Below are positions 17,660 through 27,188 of a stretch of DNA of 64,000 nucleotides, in pieces. Position numbers and translations under genes: made by a program. The notes below the pieces were generated by a model. It had not been told where the DNA came from and did not search any database. It saw nothing but the letters and a program-made list of their open reading frames with translations. This DNA is from Arenicella xantha (GTDB taxonomy: Bacteria > Pseudomonadota > Gammaproteobacteria > Arenicellales > Arenicellaceae): the NCBI RefSeq assembly GCF_003315245.1, contig NZ_QNRT01000007.1:1-64000 (forward strand), read 5' to 3'. Position 1 is the first letter of the stretch. Every line of letters starts with the position of its first letter.

Positions 17660-18586
17660 TTAGCTAATTAACGCGCCAAAGGCATCAGGCTTCTCAATGC
17701 AAGCGGTATCAGCTTCTTTAACAATTCGCTTGACCATACCACCTAATACTCGGCCTGGACCACTCTCGATAAACAACCCTACTCCCTGTCGGTGCATGGT
17801 TTGAACTGACTCAACCCAGCGTACTGGAGAATCAAGCTGTGCCACTAAGTTTTGCTTAATTTCATCTGTCGAACTGGCGATGCTGACGTTGCAGTTATGT
17901 AACACCGGAATGCTCGGCATTACCACCGTAATATCCGCCAGGCGCTGCGCTAAGCGATCAGAAGCCGGACTCATTAAACTACTATGAGCCGGAATCGACA
18001 CTGGCAACGGTAGAGCGCGCTTAGCACCGGCCTCTTTCATTGCCTGAGCTGACTTCTCAATTCCCGCAGCGGTTCCAGCGATAACCACCTGACCTGGCGC
18101 ATTAAAATTGACCGCTTGAACCAGATCACCAGCGGCGGTAAGTGCTTCACAGACTGCCTTTACTTGATCATCGTCTAAGCCAATGATTGCCGCCATACCG
18201 CCTTCACCGGCTGGCACAGCATCTTGCATATAACGCCCGCGATCGCGCACTAAGGCAACGCCATCTGCGAACGAGATAGCGCCAGCGCTGACTAACGCGG
18301 TGTATTCGCCCAAGCTATGGCCAGCCATGATATGTGGCGTTGCGCCGCCTAGTGCTTGCCATACTCGCCAAGCTGCGACGCCTGCTGTCAATAATGCTGG
18401 CTGAGTATTTTCGGTTTGTGAAAGCGCATCAAGCGGACCCTCTTGCGTCATAGCCCAAAGATCAACACCCAATACATCAGATGCTTCAACAAATAGGTCT
18501 TTGACCAAAGGATGAGCCTCAGCCAGCGCACTCATCATGCCAATAGACTGTGATCCCTGACCAGGAAAAATTAAAGAAATTTTCAT
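17660..18586 (-). CDS. fabD: malonyl-CoA:ACP transacylase
   Basis: 308 residues. FPGQGSQ near the N-terminus, catalytic S91 in GHSLGEYTAL and the histidine in SIPAHSSLM. It loads malonate onto ACP. The gene directly follows plsX with only 37 bases between them; fabH, which normally sits here, is absent. Confidence 0.96.
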   Translation of the reverse strand: MKISLIFPGQGSQSIGMMSALAEAHPLVKDLFVEASDVLGVDLWAMTQEGPLDALSQTENTQPALLTAGVAAWRVWQALGGATPHIMAGHSLGEYTALVSAGAISFADGVALVRDRGRYMQDAVPAGEGGMAAIIGLDDDQVKAVCEALTAAGDLVQAVNFNAPGQVVIAGTAAGIEKSAQAMKEAGAKRALPLPVSIPAHSSLMSPASDRLAQRLADITVVMPSIPVLHNCNVSIASSTDEIKQNLVAQLDSPVRWVESVQTMHRQGVGLFIESGPGRVLGGMVKRIVKEADTACIEKPDAFGALIS

Positions 18587-18623
18587 GCTAATTTACTTTA
18601 CTTTGTTTATGCAGGTTGTTGTT

Positions 18624-19670
18624 TTAACTGGTAAATACTTTTCCAATTTCCGTACTGATATGACCAATCACATCGCGACTTGCTTGCTGACGTGCTTCTT
18701 GAATAGCAAATTCGAAGCCAACCACGTCAGTGCCGCCATGGCTCTTTACCACAATGCCGTTTAAGCCGATTAGCGATGCACCATTATGGCTACGAGGGTC
18801 TAAACGAGATTGCACTGATTTAAACACCGGCAGTGCCACAGCACCAGCCAGTTTTGAGTACAGCGAACTCTTAAATTCTTCTTTAAGGACGCTCAAAATC
18901 ATTTTAGCCGTCCCTTCGCTCGCCTTTAACGCGACATTGCCTTCAAACCCATCACAAACTATGACGTCGACTTTGCTAAATAGAATTTCATCAGCCTCGA
19001 CGTACCCGACATAGTTAAGGGAACTAGCACTCAGCAGCTGCGAGGCACGTTTAACTTTCTCACTGCCTTTAATCTCTTCGGCACCAACATTGAGCAATGC
19101 CACGCGGGGAGACTCCTTTTTATCGACATAATGCGTCAATACCGACCCCATTACGGCGAACTGCACCAACATCTCAGGAGTGGAATCGACATTGGCCCCA
19201 AGATCCAACATATGCACCGTTTTACTGGGGTCCAAGCATGGTAGCGTCGAAATAATAGCTGGTCGATCAATGCCTTTGATGGTTTTCAACACAAACCTAG
19301 CGGTCGCCATTAAGGCACCGGTATTTCCGGCACTTACTGCCGCTTGCGCCGACCCTTCTTTAACTAGGTTGATTGCAACTCGCATCGACGAATCTTTTTT
19401 ACGCTTCAAGGCTAATGCCGGCGACTCATCCATCGCCACCACTTCACTGGCAGCATGAATCGACAACCGACCAGCATTCATCAATGCCGCGCCACCCTTA
19501 GCCTGCACGATCGGTTCGATCATGTCGACCAAACCCACCAATACAATTCGATGGCTTGAATTATGTGGCTTAGTTAAAAAGGCAATTGCCGCAGGCACCG
19601 TTACTTCTGGGCCGAAATCGCCGCCCATCGCATCGACTGCTACGGTTACTACTGGAGTTTTTGAAGACAT
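18624..19670 (-). CDS. plsX: phosphate acyltransferase PlsX
   Basis: 348 residues. The start VAVDAMGGDFGPEV, the SAGNTGALMA loop and VICDGFEGNVALK are hallmarks of PlsX, which makes acyl-phosphate from acyl-ACP for phospholipid synthesis. It leads the fab operon. rpmF upstream is separated by a terminator and about 350 bases, so plsX probably has its own promoter. Confidence 0.95.
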   Translation of the reverse strand: MSSKTPVVTVAVDAMGGDFGPEVTVPAAIAFLTKPHNSSHRIVLVGLVDMIEPIVQAKGGAALMNAGRLSIHAASEVVAMDESPALALKRKKDSSMRVAINLVKEGSAQAAVSAGNTGALMATARFVLKTIKGIDRPAIISTLPCLDPSKTVHMLDLGANVDSTPEMLVQFAVMGSVLTHYVDKKESPRVALLNVGAEEIKGSEKVKRASQLLSASSLNYVGYVEADEILFSKVDVIVCDGFEGNVALKASEGTAKMILSVLKEEFKSSLYSKLAGAVALPVFKSVQSRLDPRSHNGASLIGLNGIVVKSHGGTDVVGFEFAIQEARQQASRDVIGHISTEIGKVFTS

Positions 19671-20024
19671 CGAAATCTATTATTCCTATTATTTTCGATT
19701 AAAACGAAGAGGTCACGAAACTGAGCGTAAACACACAGTTTAACAGCAACAATATGGCGCGACACAAAAGGCTTACAAGGATTGCTTATGATAGTACGCA
19801 TTGGGCGTCTTGTACCAGCAACAGATTAGGAATTTAACATAGTGATGCCGCCATTGGCCGACCAGCGCTAATGCCTTGGCATCATGATAGTCACACTGCC
19901 CCAACCTAATTAAAGGCAAACGCCTTGAAAGCGATAATTCGCAGCAAACTGCCAAACTTCATCGAACCATGAAGCAAAAAAGGCCTCAAAAAGAGGCCTT
20001 TTAATGAACTGCTACGTAAAGTTG
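19671..20024. other. gap between rpmF and plsX
   Basis: 354 bases without a supported gene. The rpmF terminator is at its right end; the rest should hold the plsX promoter, which I could not pick out with confidence. Confidence 0.4.
19976..20002 (-). terminator. rho-independent terminator of rpmF
   Basis: AAAAGGCCTC (19978-19987) pairs perfectly with GAGGCCTTTT (19993-20002) around a 5-base loop, with T-runs on both sides. It lies 22 bases after rpmF on the minus strand. Confidence 0.85.
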
Positions 20025-20207
20025 CTAGTTAGCAGTCTTAACGTTGACTACTTTTTTACCTTTGTAGAAACCAGTTTCAGTAACATGGTGACGACGATGC
20101 AACTCTCCAGTCATTGAATCGGTAGAAAGTGTCGGCTCAGACATAGCGTCGTGTGAACGGCGCATGCCTTTACGTGAATTTGATTTTTTACTCTTTTGTA
20201 CAGCCAT
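20025..20207 (-). CDS. rpmF: 50S ribosomal protein L32
   Basis: 60 residues from the ATG at 20207: [20 protein letters not shown] is the conserved L32 start. An in-frame extension to 20285 is not homologous. In most proteobacteria rpmF follows yceD (DUF177) and precedes plsX in one transcript. Here no yceD is present, and rpmF has a near-consensus promoter and its own terminator. Confidence 0.96.
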   Translation of the reverse strand: MAVQKSKKSNSRKGMRRSHDAMSEPTLSTDSMTGELHRRHHVTETGFYKGKKVVNVKTAN

Positions 20208-20294
20208 GGTTTGCCTCGCTGATTTAATGCTTAATCGATTGATCCACCGCGCGAAGATTCGGGCAGCCAATCGGTATGTTCTCAATTCGGGCGA

Positions 20295-20323
20295 ATCATA
20301 TAGAGTGTGTCGCTGTGTGTCAA
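20295..20323 (-). promoter_or_regulatory. near-consensus sigma-70 promoter of rpmF
   Basis: On the minus strand, TTGACA (20323-20318) and TATGAT (20300-20295) are separated by exactly 17 bases, about 90 bases before the rpmF start. Strength fits a ribosomal protein gene. Confidence 0.75.
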
Positions 20324-20407
20324 AGCAATATGGGGCTTTTTTGGGTCTTTTTTGAACACATCCGCATCTACTGGATTATCACCAAAAGGCTTAATAATTA
20401 AGTGCTT

Positions 20408-21034
<627 letters not shown>

Positions 21035-21036
21035 CT

Positions 21037-21495
21037 ATGCAATCCTTATTTCGTACGTGCTTCATTCTGGCAACGCTAATCACTATATTAAGTGCATGTG
21101 GGGGATCGAACCCTGATGATCCAGAAACTCAAGTTAAAGCCGTGCTCGCTTCAGTCGAGGAAGCCGCCGAGAGGCGTTCACTATCCGGCGTAATGGATCA
21201 TATAAGCGACGATTACTTAGATCATACTGGCCAAGACAAAAAGAGCATCGCCCGCCTCGTCCAGCTGCAAATTTTACGCAATCAGAAAATAAATGCATTC
21301 TCGCTTATCCGCTCAATTGAGATCACGGAAAACCTAGCCAGCGTAGAACTATCCGTCTCCATGTCCGCACGTGAAGATGATCTATCCAACGAATCAAATC
21401 GCCTGCGTGCAGACGGCTACCGATTCTCAATTTTATTAGCGCTTGAGGGCAATGACTGGAAGATTCGCAGCGTCAGCTGGAAACAAGGCTGGTAG
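21037..21495 (+). CDS. small lipoprotein, NTF2/SnoaL-like fold likely
   Basis: 152 residues. The signal peptide ends in the lipobox LSAC (cysteine at about residue 21), so the mature protein is membrane-anchored. The rest (helices, then strands with GYRFSILLALEGNDWKIRSVSW) resembles DUF4440/NTF2-like proteins. Function unknown. Divergent from acpH. Confidence 0.7.
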   Translation: MQSLFRTCFILATLITILSACGGSNPDDPETQVKAVLASVEEAAERRSLSGVMDHISDDYLDHTGQDKKSIARLVQLQILRNQKINAFSLIRSIEITENLASVELSVSMSAREDDLSNESNRLRADGYRFSILLALEGNDWKIRSVSWKQGW

Positions 21496-21756
21496 CAGAC
21501 AAACGCGACGTCTCACCGCCTGTCGGCCACCAACATTAACAGCCCAATGTCGCACATTAGTAAGACATCAGAACGTCATTTATTTGTACAAACCTAGGAT
21601 TCGAACGCTATCTTAAAAATAATCACCACATTCGATGGCAATTGTCACACATTGACGGCGTATGCGTGTTGAACAAAAACACTATCTATTAGATACTTAA
21701 GGCCATGTTTTACAGGCCATCTGCTCCAGATTTACGTTCTGGTTCGCAATTTCCAA

Positions 21757-22794
21757 ATGATTAGTTCAGCACACCAACACACCACTCAAAATAATCCCGA
21801 GCGACTTCCGATAACAGTCTGCGCGCTGTATAAATTCGTACGCCTTGACGACTTTGAAACCCTGAAGCCGGCGTACTTAGATAAGTTAAATCAACTAGCG
21901 GTACGCGGCACCTTATTACTGGCTGTCGAAGGCATTAATGGCACTATTGCCGGCAGCGATGATGCCATTCAAGCATTTATTGCATGGATGCAGCAAGACG
22001 CTCGCCTAGCTGAATTTGATTACAAACTTTCATATCATGAGGAGCCTCCATTTCACCGCACCAAGGTGAAGTTGAAAAAAGAAATCGTCACGATGGGTAT
22101 CGACGGCATTGACCCGAACAAGGTGGTGGGAACGTACGTTGAGCCGCAACAATGGAACGCGCTAATCGATGACCCTGACGTCATCGTCATCGACACTCGC
22201 AATGAATACGAGTACGGCATCGGCACTTTCGAGAATGCGCAAAATCCCCACACCGAATCTTTTCGCGAGTTTCCAGACTATGTCGCCAATAACTTGGACC
22301 CGAAAAAGCATTCGAAGGTAGCTATGTTTTGCACCGGCGGCATCCGCTGCGAGAAAGCCTCGGCGTTCATGAAAGAGCAAGGTTTTGACGAGGTTTATCA
22401 CCTTAAAGGTGGCATCCTAAAGTACTTAGAAGAAGTGCCGCCAACCACCAGCAAATGGCAAGGCGAGTGTTTTGTATTTGACGAACGTGTGGCGGTCAAC
22501 CACGCGCTGGAAAAAGGCCAGTATGACCAGTGTCACGCTTGTCGATACCCAATTACAGAGGCAGACAAACAGTCTGACCACTACCTTCCCGGCGTTAGCT
22601 GCCCGCGTTGCTATAGCGCGCTAACGGAAGAACAAAAACATCGCTTCAGTGAGCGCGAGAAGCAAGTGCAACTTGCCAAGCAACGTGGTGAAGCGCATAT
22701 CGGTAGTGACAGCCGAGTTGCCGCAGAACATCATCGCAAAGCCAAACAAACTGAAAAAGAACAACAACGCAGACGTTCTGCATCAATCAAATAA
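21757..22794 (+). CDS. trhO: tRNA uridine(34) hydroxylase TrhO (YceA)
   Basis: 345 residues. N-terminal ferredoxin-like part with [16 protein letters not shown], then a rhodanese domain with the catalytic cysteine in [13 protein letters not shown], and a C-terminal Cys cluster ([13 protein letters not shown]) that may bind zinc. TrhO performs the oxygen-dependent step to 5-hydroxyuridine at the tRNA wobble base. The 260-base gap before it shows no gene. Confidence 0.93.
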   Translation: MISSAHQHTTQNNPERLPITVCALYKFVRLDDFETLKPAYLDKLNQLAVRGTLLLAVEGINGTIAGSDDAIQAFIAWMQQDARLAEFDYKLSYHEEPPFHRTKVKLKKEIVTMGIDGIDPNKVVGTYVEPQQWNALIDDPDVIVIDTRNEYEYGIGTFENAQNPHTESFREFPDYVANNLDPKKHSKVAMFCTGGIRCEKASAFMKEQGFDEVYHLKGGILKYLEEVPPTTSKWQGECFVFDERVAVNHALEKGQYDQCHACRYPITEADKQSDHYLPGVSCPRCYSALTEEQKHRFSEREKQVQLAKQRGEAHIGSDSRVAAEHHRKAKQTEKEQQRRRSASIK

Positions 22795-22795
22795 A

Positions 22796-23401
22796 ATGGA
22801 GTCTTACTTGCAATTTCCAGGATCAAACCGGGTTTTTAAACAATCCAACCGACATAGCAACATTGCGATGAGCATGACCGCAGTGTTAGCACTTGTTGCC
22901 AGCAACGGCGCTAATGCAGCAGTTGACTCAATGTCTCTCGAATCATTTATTGAAGCAGATGCACCCTATTGGGAAGTATCGGTTGTGTGCGAAAATGTTG
23001 ACACTCCTAAGTTAATGCGCAAACCAATAGCCGGAAATCAATGGTGCTCGGTCGAATCACCAAGCATGTGCGATGAAAATAAGTACTCAATTTCGCGTCA
23101 AATGTGTGATGATTCCTCTGCGAGCGCGGTAGCGGATGAAGCGGAGAATAGTTCTGCGGCGGCAGCACCTAAAGCCACGGAGCAAGTGTCGAGCGAACCT
23201 GCACCTGCACCGGTAGCTGCTGACACAACGGCCCCAGTCGAACAATCACCAAAAGAGAGTGTTTCGACTGAACCGCCAACGCGTGCCGAATTAATGCGCG
23301 AACAATTGCAAATTGAAGAGCAACGCATACTCATCGAACAAAAGCGTTTGGAACTCCAAGGGCTCGAGCTAGAGTTAAAGAAACAAAACATGGGCACTTA
23401 G
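22796..23401 (+). CDS. periplasmic Cys-motif/coiled-coil protein, copy 1
   Basis: 201 residues from ATG 22796, directly after trhO. A signal-like hydrophobic stretch ends near GANAA. The mature N-terminal part (about residues 47-105) has a pattern shared with the next gene: DAPYWEVSVVC, QWCSVES, MC, MC. An Ala/Pro-rich linker and a C-terminal helix rich in Gln, Glu and Leu (EEQRILIEQKRLELQ) follow. I recognise no family. The two genes are tandem paralogues and probably work together in the periplasm. Confidence 0.6.
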   Translation: MESYLQFPGSNRVFKQSNRHSNIAMSMTAVLALVASNGANAAVDSMSLESFIEADAPYWEVSVVCENVDTPKLMRKPIAGNQWCSVESPSMCDENKYSISRQMCDDSSASAVADEAENSSAAAAPKATEQVSSEPAPAPVAADTTAPVEQSPKESVSTEPPTRAELMREQLQIEEQRILIEQKRLELQGLELELKKQNMGT

Positions 23402-23499
23402 CCAGAAACCAACGCAATCCACTCGCATGAATACGCTTAAAAGTTGCTTCAGTAAAAACAAGCGTTGTGTGTAATATTTTTCAAGTCTAGGGGTAGACA

Positions 23500-24144
23500 A
23501 TGATTCAAATGAACATAAAACAATCCAAGCAAGCGTCGGGTCGACCGACTATCACCAAACAATCTGCTGCACTCTCATTGATGATTTTAGCGGCACTCGG
23601 CCTATCGCCGGTGAGCCATGCCAAAGTCAAAAGTCAGACAGCTGACGAATTTGCACAATACGGACCAGAAGATGCTTACTGGGTATTCACCGTGACCTGC
23701 GCTGACGACAGCGAGCGAAAAGTGCAGCGCAAAACCGATGGCGAACAGTGGTGCGCCAAAGATGTCGACGGATTCTGCGACACAGACCGCGTTATCGCCG
23801 CCGAGAAGTCGTGTAGCGAAGAGTATTTAGCGGCTGCAGGCCAAGCAAGCACTAAAGCCAAGCCCGCAGCACCAAAACCATCCGCCGACCAACAACGTGC
23901 TGCGGCTGAAAAAGAGCGTGAAGCCAAACGTCGCCAACAGCAAGAGCGTGAACGGGCAGCACAAGCTGCAAAAGAAAAAGCCGATGCTGAAGCCAAACGC
24001 GAACAAGAAGCAAAGGATCAGATTTCAATTCAAGAAGAACTATTGAAGATCGAACAAGAGAAACTGAACCTCCGACGCCAAGAGCTAGAATTACAGCAAC
24101 GCGCTGTTGAAATTGAAGAATTACTGGAAAAGTCTGAGGAATAA
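23500..24144 (+). CDS. periplasmic Cys-motif/coiled-coil protein, copy 2
   Basis: 214 residues. AGGGG lies about 9 bases before ATG 23500. A signal peptide ends near SHAK. Then comes the same module as copy 1: DAYWVFTVTC, QWCAKDV, FC and SC, four cysteines that could make two disulfides. A long Ala/Lys/Glu coiled coil fills residues ~110-214. A terminator follows at 24225. No family recognised. Confidence 0.65.
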   Translation: MIQMNIKQSKQASGRPTITKQSAALSLMILAALGLSPVSHAKVKSQTADEFAQYGPEDAYWVFTVTCADDSERKVQRKTDGEQWCAKDVDGFCDTDRVIAAEKSCSEEYLAAAGQASTKAKPAAPKPSADQQRAAAEKEREAKRRQQQERERAAQAAKEKADAEAKREQEAKDQISIQEELLKIEQEKLNLRRQELELQQRAVEIEELLEKSEE

Positions 24145-24224
24145 ACCACCTCAAAACGCCAGCCATAGCGATTCAAATTAAAGTCTTAGTAATATATATA
24201 CTGAACTCTAAAATTGAATCGCTT

Positions 24225-24261
24225 AGCGCCAATGAGCCGCTCGCTCTTGGCGCTTTTTTTG
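24225..24261 (+). terminator. terminator after the tandem periplasmic genes
   Basis: AGCGCCAA (24225-24232) pairs with TTGGCGCT (24247-24254), followed by seven T. It closes the plus-strand unit. Confidence 0.85.
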
Positions 24262-24424
24262 TATATTTTTTTGCATAAAATAGTCATCGCCTAAAAGCTC
24301 AAATCAATACTTAAGCCCACTCCCTTAGGCTTACTGACTTACCACGAACACAGAGCCACCATCCCCGCTTTTAGCGATACTTTTACCTGCTCGCTTGAAC
24401 CTTGTGCCTAATTAATAGCGAATT

Positions 24425-25129
24425 TTAGGTTGATGTCCGATAGTGATTCAAGCGCGCAATTAACCGTTGTTTGGACTCTGGCCACTCAGTATCCAACATG
24501 GAGAAGCAGTGTGTATGCCGAATCGAGCCATCGGGCATAATTTTGTTGTTGCGAAGAACTCCTTCGAATTTTGCACCGAGCCGCTGTATTGCTGCTTGTG
24601 AGCGCTTATTGTCATGATGCGTATGCCATTGCACACTGATACATTTCAGTCGTTCGAAGGCATGCTCCAACAATAATAGTTTACATTCGGTATTCACCGC
24701 TGTGCGTTGCGCTGACTGGGCATACCAGGTGTAACCAATCGACAGATTACGATCGTGCGGGCTTATGAAATAGTAGCGAGTTGAGCCAACTATTTTTCCA
24801 TCGCTTAGTCGCCGCACCGCGAATGGTAGCTCTGCGCCCTGCTCGCGCAGCGCTATAGCAGCCGAAACCATGTTGGCCATACCAGCGGCATCAGGCACCG
24901 CCGTATAGGGCAGTTTCCACAACTCACCGTCTGTCGCTGCCAGAATTAGGGCATCAACGTGAGCTGCAGCTAGCGGCTCCAGCGCCACATGCTGGCCGGT
25001 CAAAGATAATGAGTGTGACAAACCGTTAGGCAACGGAGTTGACGACTCATCATTCACGACGGTTGAGGACTCTTCATTCACCACGGTTGAGGACTCACCG
25101 TTCACTACAGTTAAGGACTCTTCAACCAT
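24425..25129 (-). CDS. GNAT family N-acetyltransferase (RimJ/RimL-like) with repeat N-terminus
   Basis: 234 residues. The acetyltransferase domain starts near residue 40 (LSLTGQHVALEPLAAAHVDAL) and contains IGYTWYAQSAQRTAVNTECK and RLGAKFEGVLRNN, typical of the RimJ/RimL-type group that acetylates protein N-termini or small amines. The first ~35 residues are three imperfect copies of an 8-residue TVVNxESS-like unit from a 24-bp tandem repeat. Its ATG overlaps the fabY stop by 8 bases, so it is probably translationally coupled to fabY. Confidence 0.8.
   Translation of the reverse strand: MVEESLTVVNGESSTVVNEESSTVVNDESSTPLPNGLSHSLSLTGQHVALEPLAAAHVDALILAATDGELWKLPYTAVPDAAGMANMVSAAIALREQGAELPFAVRRLSDGKIVGSTRYYFISPHDRNLSIGYTWYAQSAQRTAVNTECKLLLLEHAFERLKCISVQWHTHHDNKRSQAAIQRLGAKFEGVLRNNKIMPDGSIRHTHCFSMLDTEWPESKQRLIARLNHYRTST
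25041..25112. repeat. 24-bp tandem repeat in a coding region
   Basis: Three imperfect units (25041-25064, 25065-25088, 25089-25112) plus a partial fourth. They encode the repetitive N-terminus of the GNAT protein. The unit length is a multiple of three, so copy-number change keeps the frame. Confidence 0.8.
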
Positions 25130-27017
25130 CGGTCATATCGGCATACGGGTTGGCAAATTCGAGCGGAATAGCATTAGCGAAACGTTCAATAGATAACGCT
25201 GCCTCGGTCACACTAATTTCATGCTCTTCAATAATGCCAGAGCCGAAATTATAGATGATCTGCAAATCACCTTGCAGCGCCTTGTCGTCATATTCCTTTG
25301 CCACCGCCCTAACCGCCTCGCGCTTGTCACAATATGCTTGGAATTTTTGATCACCATAACGGTGTGTCAACATCGACTCTACGACTGACGGAGACAGCAC
25401 AATCGCTGTTGCATTATTGCCGCCAAAACCCTTCGAATTGAGAAAAGCGACGTCCATCTTTGCTGCCTTGTCTGTTAATACGATGTCTAAACGATCGTCA
25501 AAAACGTCATCGGCCACTTTCTCGGTAGTTTTGATACCAGGAATAATACCATCAGCAAACACACCGAGAGTATTGGCCAGCTGGTCGCCACTCGCAGGTC
25601 CCAATGGGTGCCCAACAAACGCTTTAACCGCCGTGACCGGCCACTTCTCAATATCGAACCCCTTTGCTACTTTATCGAAGATCATCGATTCAGTGATACG
25701 ATTTTGTGGCGTACTTGAACCATGAGCCTGAATAAACGAGCGCTCTTTCACAGCCTCTTTACCGACAATGGCTTGAGCTGCTGCAACCGCCTTCGACACC
25801 GTGATGTAGTTACCGGCGCCGGGCGAAGAAATGGACTTCTTAAAGCCGTCTGCATTGACAAATACATTTGGTACAGCGCCGTAGATATCCGCTCCGAGCT
25901 CTAATGCGAGCTCGTCGTCCATCAAAACAAAGTACTGAGTAGACTCGCCCATGGTAAAGCCAGCATTTTCGCCAAACGGTCGTGATGCACGTCGGTGATC
26001 CGCTGTCTCAGTACCATCAAGCTTAGCCAAACGATCGTCGGTGCCTAAGGCGCTCATTGCGGCGAAACCTTCCATCACTTCTGGAGTCACTGGCGCTTCG
26101 CTTGAACCGCAGATCACTAATCTATGACGTCCAGCGACAATATCATCAACCCCAAGACGCAGATTATACAAAAAGGTGGCACATGCTCCGGTGGCCGCGC
26201 CGGTGGTACCAACACTGCCGCACATATAAGCATTCACGAAATCAGCTGGCATCGAATTAAGCCCGAGAGCCATTTGCTTCGATGTAGCTCGGCCGCCGTG
26301 TGATCGCGCTTGCATATAGCCACCAATGCCGTAGTCATCAGTCTGCCCTAGCCCACTCGCCGCAAATACCGCCACTTGATCAGGCGAGATATGCTGCATA
26401 ATCGTGTCCCACGGAATACCCACGGAATTCATCGCATCTGACGCGCCAAGCACCGTTAATTGCAAGCCGCGCGGATGAAAACGAGACTCATACTGATCCG
26501 CGGGTAAAAATCCAGTCGGCAAGATACCAGCAGACTGCACATCCATTGGGCGAACCGTGTTCATTCTCACCGAAATAGAACCGTCGATGGTGACCTTAAC
26601 CGTACGCTCATCTAATGCTTCAACTTGCCAATTTGCTGGCAGCGGTTGCGGTAAATCCCGACGGCGCACCACGAATTGTGATGTTTCGTCACTATTGAGG
26701 TCGAACTCAGTCGATGCCAACACTTTGTCTGGATCGAACATGCTGGCATGGATCCTGCGAATCAGGGTATTGCTTTCAATCGTAGATTGATAAGTGTCAG
26801 CCACCTGGACAGGTGTCATAACCTCTCCGTCGTCGCTGATATATTGACCATCTTCGAACCTAACCAAGCGCATTAGACAGGCCAAACTTAATAACGTGCT
26901 GACGCGTTTTTCGTCTGACAAACTATGCAGAATGGTGCGGCGGTATGCGTGATGAAACGAACTACGGCCGGCGGCATTGTAACCACCAAAGCCAACAATA
27001 ACGGGGAGACGGGTCAT
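25122..27017 (-). CDS. fabY: beta-ketoacyl-ACP synthase, FabY type
   Basis: 631 residues, the length of P. aeruginosa FabY. It starts TRLPVIVGFGGYNAAGRSSFHH, a family hallmark. Thiolase-fold catalytic residues: C279 in GACATF, histidines in IQAHGSSTPQN and VGHPLGPASGD, and GFGGNNA near the end. FabY condenses acetyl-CoA with malonyl-ACP to start fatty acid synthesis where FabH is missing. fabH is absent from the fab operon 6 kb away, which supports this role. Divergent from the GlxA-type regulator, with operator-like repeats between. Confidence 0.88.
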   Translation of the reverse strand: MTRLPVIVGFGGYNAAGRSSFHHAYRRTILHSLSDEKRVSTLLSLACLMRLVRFEDGQYISDDGEVMTPVQVADTYQSTIESNTLIRRIHASMFDPDKVLASTEFDLNSDETSQFVVRRRDLPQPLPANWQVEALDERTVKVTIDGSISVRMNTVRPMDVQSAGILPTGFLPADQYESRFHPRGLQLTVLGASDAMNSVGIPWDTIMQHISPDQVAVFAASGLGQTDDYGIGGYMQARSHGGRATSKQMALGLNSMPADFVNAYMCGSVGTTGAATGACATFLYNLRLGVDDIVAGRHRLVICGSSEAPVTPEVMEGFAAMSALGTDDRLAKLDGTETADHRRASRPFGENAGFTMGESTQYFVLMDDELALELGADIYGAVPNVFVNADGFKKSISSPGAGNYITVSKAVAAAQAIVGKEAVKERSFIQAHGSSTPQNRITESMIFDKVAKGFDIEKWPVTAVKAFVGHPLGPASGDQLANTLGVFADGIIPGIKTTEKVADDVFDDRLDIVLTDKAAKMDVAFLNSKGFGGNNATAIVLSPSVVESMLTHRYGDQKFQAYCDKREAVRAVAKEYDDKALQGDLQIIYNFGSGIIEEHEISVTEAALSIERFANAIPLEFANPYADMTDG

Positions 27018-27109
27018 GGGGACTCCTATTTCGAGTGTAGGACTAAATATTGTCGTTGAGCCCCAATTGTTTGGGCTAAAACGGAATTATATGTCCATTT
27101 CATTTGGTT

Positions 27110-27133
27110 TAATATGGCGATTAAGCCATATTA
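27110..27133. promoter_or_regulatory. palindromic operator between fabY and the AraC-type regulator
   Basis: TAATATGGC and GCCATATTA are perfect inverted repeats 6 bases apart. Further half-site-like repeats (TTTAAGCC, AATAGCCAA twice, ATTAAGCCAT) fill the space to the regulator start at 27189. The AraC-type protein next door is the obvious candidate to bind here. Confidence 0.6.
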
Positions 27134-27188
27134 TAGGGCGTTTAAGCCAACAATAGCCAACAATAGCCAATTAAGGTCATATTAAGCC

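Noticed and set aside
22649..22795. Upstream extension of the first Cys/coiled-coil protein inside trhO
   Set aside because: Would overlap trhO by about 145 bases in another frame; the ATG at 22796 precedes a plausible signal peptide.
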